Below are positions 62,794 to 64,000 of a DNA stretch of 64,000 bases, piece after piece (the first letter of the stretch is position 1; each line of letters starts with the position of its first letter). The stretch lies in assembly GCF_910589235.1 (NCBI RefSeq), contig NC_060955.1:3783501-3847500 (forward strand), read 5' to 3'. The DNA is from Vespa crabro (taxonomy: Eukaryota; Arthropoda; Insecta; Hymenoptera; Vespidae). Position numbers and translations under genes: made by a program. Below the pieces are notes generated by a model that had not been told where the DNA came from, searched no databases, and saw only the letters and a program-made list of their open reading frames with translations.

Positions 62794-63135
62794 TCTCTCT
62801 CTCTCTCTCCCTATCTATCTATCTCTCTTTTTCTCTTTTTTCTTTTTCTTCGCTTTTTCTCTCTCTCTCTTTCTCTCTCTTTCGCTCTCAATTTTTCTCT
62901 GTCTCTGTCTCTCGTGTTAAATTAACCCTCATCCTTCTTCTCTCACTCCATAGACATATAAGAGTCGCCTCGAGACGAAACTAGTCAAGAGAAAATGGTT
63001 CCTCCGGGGCCAACGTGTTTTCAAGTCCACCATCGTTAAGTATCTCTTCGTCTCATTCTATCTCGTTGACTAGAGATGATAGACATCATAAAGCGATAAA
63101 TATGTAATCTCTTTGGTTTTTACTTTATTTCCTCT

Positions 63136-63170
<35 letters not shown>

Positions 63171-63243
63171 CTTTCACAGTCTTTAATACTCGATAATTTT
63201 TCGTTGTGTATTAAAGACGTTCTCGAGCTTTCAATCTAATCGA

Positions 63244-63319
63244 CTATTATTATTATTATTATTGTTATTACTATTATTATTATTATTATTATTATTTTAT
63301 TATTATTATTATTATTATT

Positions 63320-63361
<42 letters not shown>

Positions 63362-63378
63362 ATTATTATTATTATTAT
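63244..63378 (+). repeat. (TTA)n to (TTG)n compound triplet array
   Basis: TTA units surround about 13 TTG units (63321-63360), matching the architecture at 46452-46575. Confidence 0.92.
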
Positions 63379-64000
63379 GATTATCATCATCATCATCATT
63401 TTTAATAATTATTAATATTTAATTATTACATATGTCTTTTCATATATAACTGTTAAATAGCATTAGAATATATAGATATATCTTTTGTAAATCTTAAAAT
63501 TTCTTTAATCCTTCGTACTATTTGTTTGCTTATTTTTTTTTTTTTTTTTTTATTTATCCTTTTCTTTTCATACACATTTCGTTTTTGTCGAACTTCGTGT
63601 TTATTCGAACGAGGATTAGATAAGATTTTTTAATAACAAAAAAAAAAAAAGAAACAAAAAAAAGAAAGATATAATATTAATACGCCATTTCAAGGAATAT
63701 CTTGCAACGTTCGATAGAGGCGCCCAAAAGGTTAAACTTCTTGTATTAATCATTCGTAAAAGATCTATGAAAAAATAATGTTGAATTTGTAAAAGTTTAG
63801 TATGGGTTCTTCGTAGATGGTACTGGTATATTAAGTTTCTCATTGAAATGGCTTAGAGTGGGCGTAGAAAGGAGACAAAGATATCTTTCATAAGTCGAAG
63901 AAAAGCGTACGCGGTAGTCCGTGAAAGATCGAACTTACTAATCGGTGTCTAAGCAAAGCATAGTTAAAGTATAGTTAGTGTATCTATGGGACAGAGGACG

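Larger units (their letters stand above)
57943..64000 (+). other. Long first coding intron, part 9, to the window end
   Basis: No supported exon. Repeats include (TA)n at 57943-57987, 60150-60188 and 60466-60500, (CT)n at 58750-58775, (GTC)n at 60791-60873, (CT)n at 61256-61294, (TTTA)n at 61917-61944, (GA)n at 62576-62633, (CT)n at 62736-62786, poly-T at 63138-63170 and TTA/TTG at 63244-63378. Non-repetitive islands lie at 58160-58420 and 59340-59800. Confidence 0.5.

Overview
The window is insect genomic DNA, most likely from an aculeate hymenopteran; a wasp, ant or bee fits the gene set, the AT-rich background and the very dense microsatellites, but the exact lineage cannot be fixed by eye. 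Genes are split by short GT-AG introns, transposons are mariner, piggyBac and hAT-like, and no bacterial-type gene organisation is present.

The left 15 kb is compact and AT-rich. On the minus strand, 1-4092 holds the 5' half of a DOCK-C guanine-nucleotide exchange factor gene (DOCK6/7/8, Drosophila Zir), rebuilt here as 11 in-frame exons (1086 codons) up to the DHR-1/C2 domain and beyond; the DHR-2 catalytic half lies off the left edge. Next come an unrecognised 85-aa open frame (4609-4866, +), an intact intronless piggyBac-type transposase (5123-6736, +), and a complete seven-exon ALG8 glucosyltransferase gene (8368-10535, -; 528 aa). A roughly 600-bp divergent promoter interval, with a perfect three-unit heat shock element, separates ALG8 from a type I HSP40/DNAJA gene (coding 13356-14890, +; 399 aa, noncoding first exon near 11145).

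From about 17 kb the DNA becomes CpG- and GC-richer. It holds the promoter, a long uORF-bearing leader and the first coding exon (20319-21865, +) of a polyglutamine-rich nuclear protein whose last residues are the start of an MBD5/6-type methyl-CpG-binding domain (Drosophila six-banded type). That exon ends at a good splice donor inside the domain, and no continuation exon is visible, so the remaining 42 kb is interpreted as one very long first coding intron.

That intron is packed with simple repeats: (CT)n/(GA)n, (TA)n, (ATT)n up to 54 units, (TATC)n, (CATT)n, (GTC)n, and poly-purine and poly-pyrimidine tracts. It also holds a dead mariner element (30042-31336), a pogo-like terminus, and a few non-repetitive islands that could be enhancers, alternative first exons or recursive splice sites. 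The genes are functionally unrelated (Rho-GTPase signalling, N-glycan assembly, chaperoning, chromatin) apart from the shared ALG8/DNAJA promoter interval. No prokaryote-like defence or biosynthetic system is present. The most interesting leads are the intact piggyBac transposase, the heat shock element in the divergent promoter, a hairpin-rich MITE-like element at 7841-8042, the candidate recursive splice site at 39233, and the uORFs before the MBD gene.
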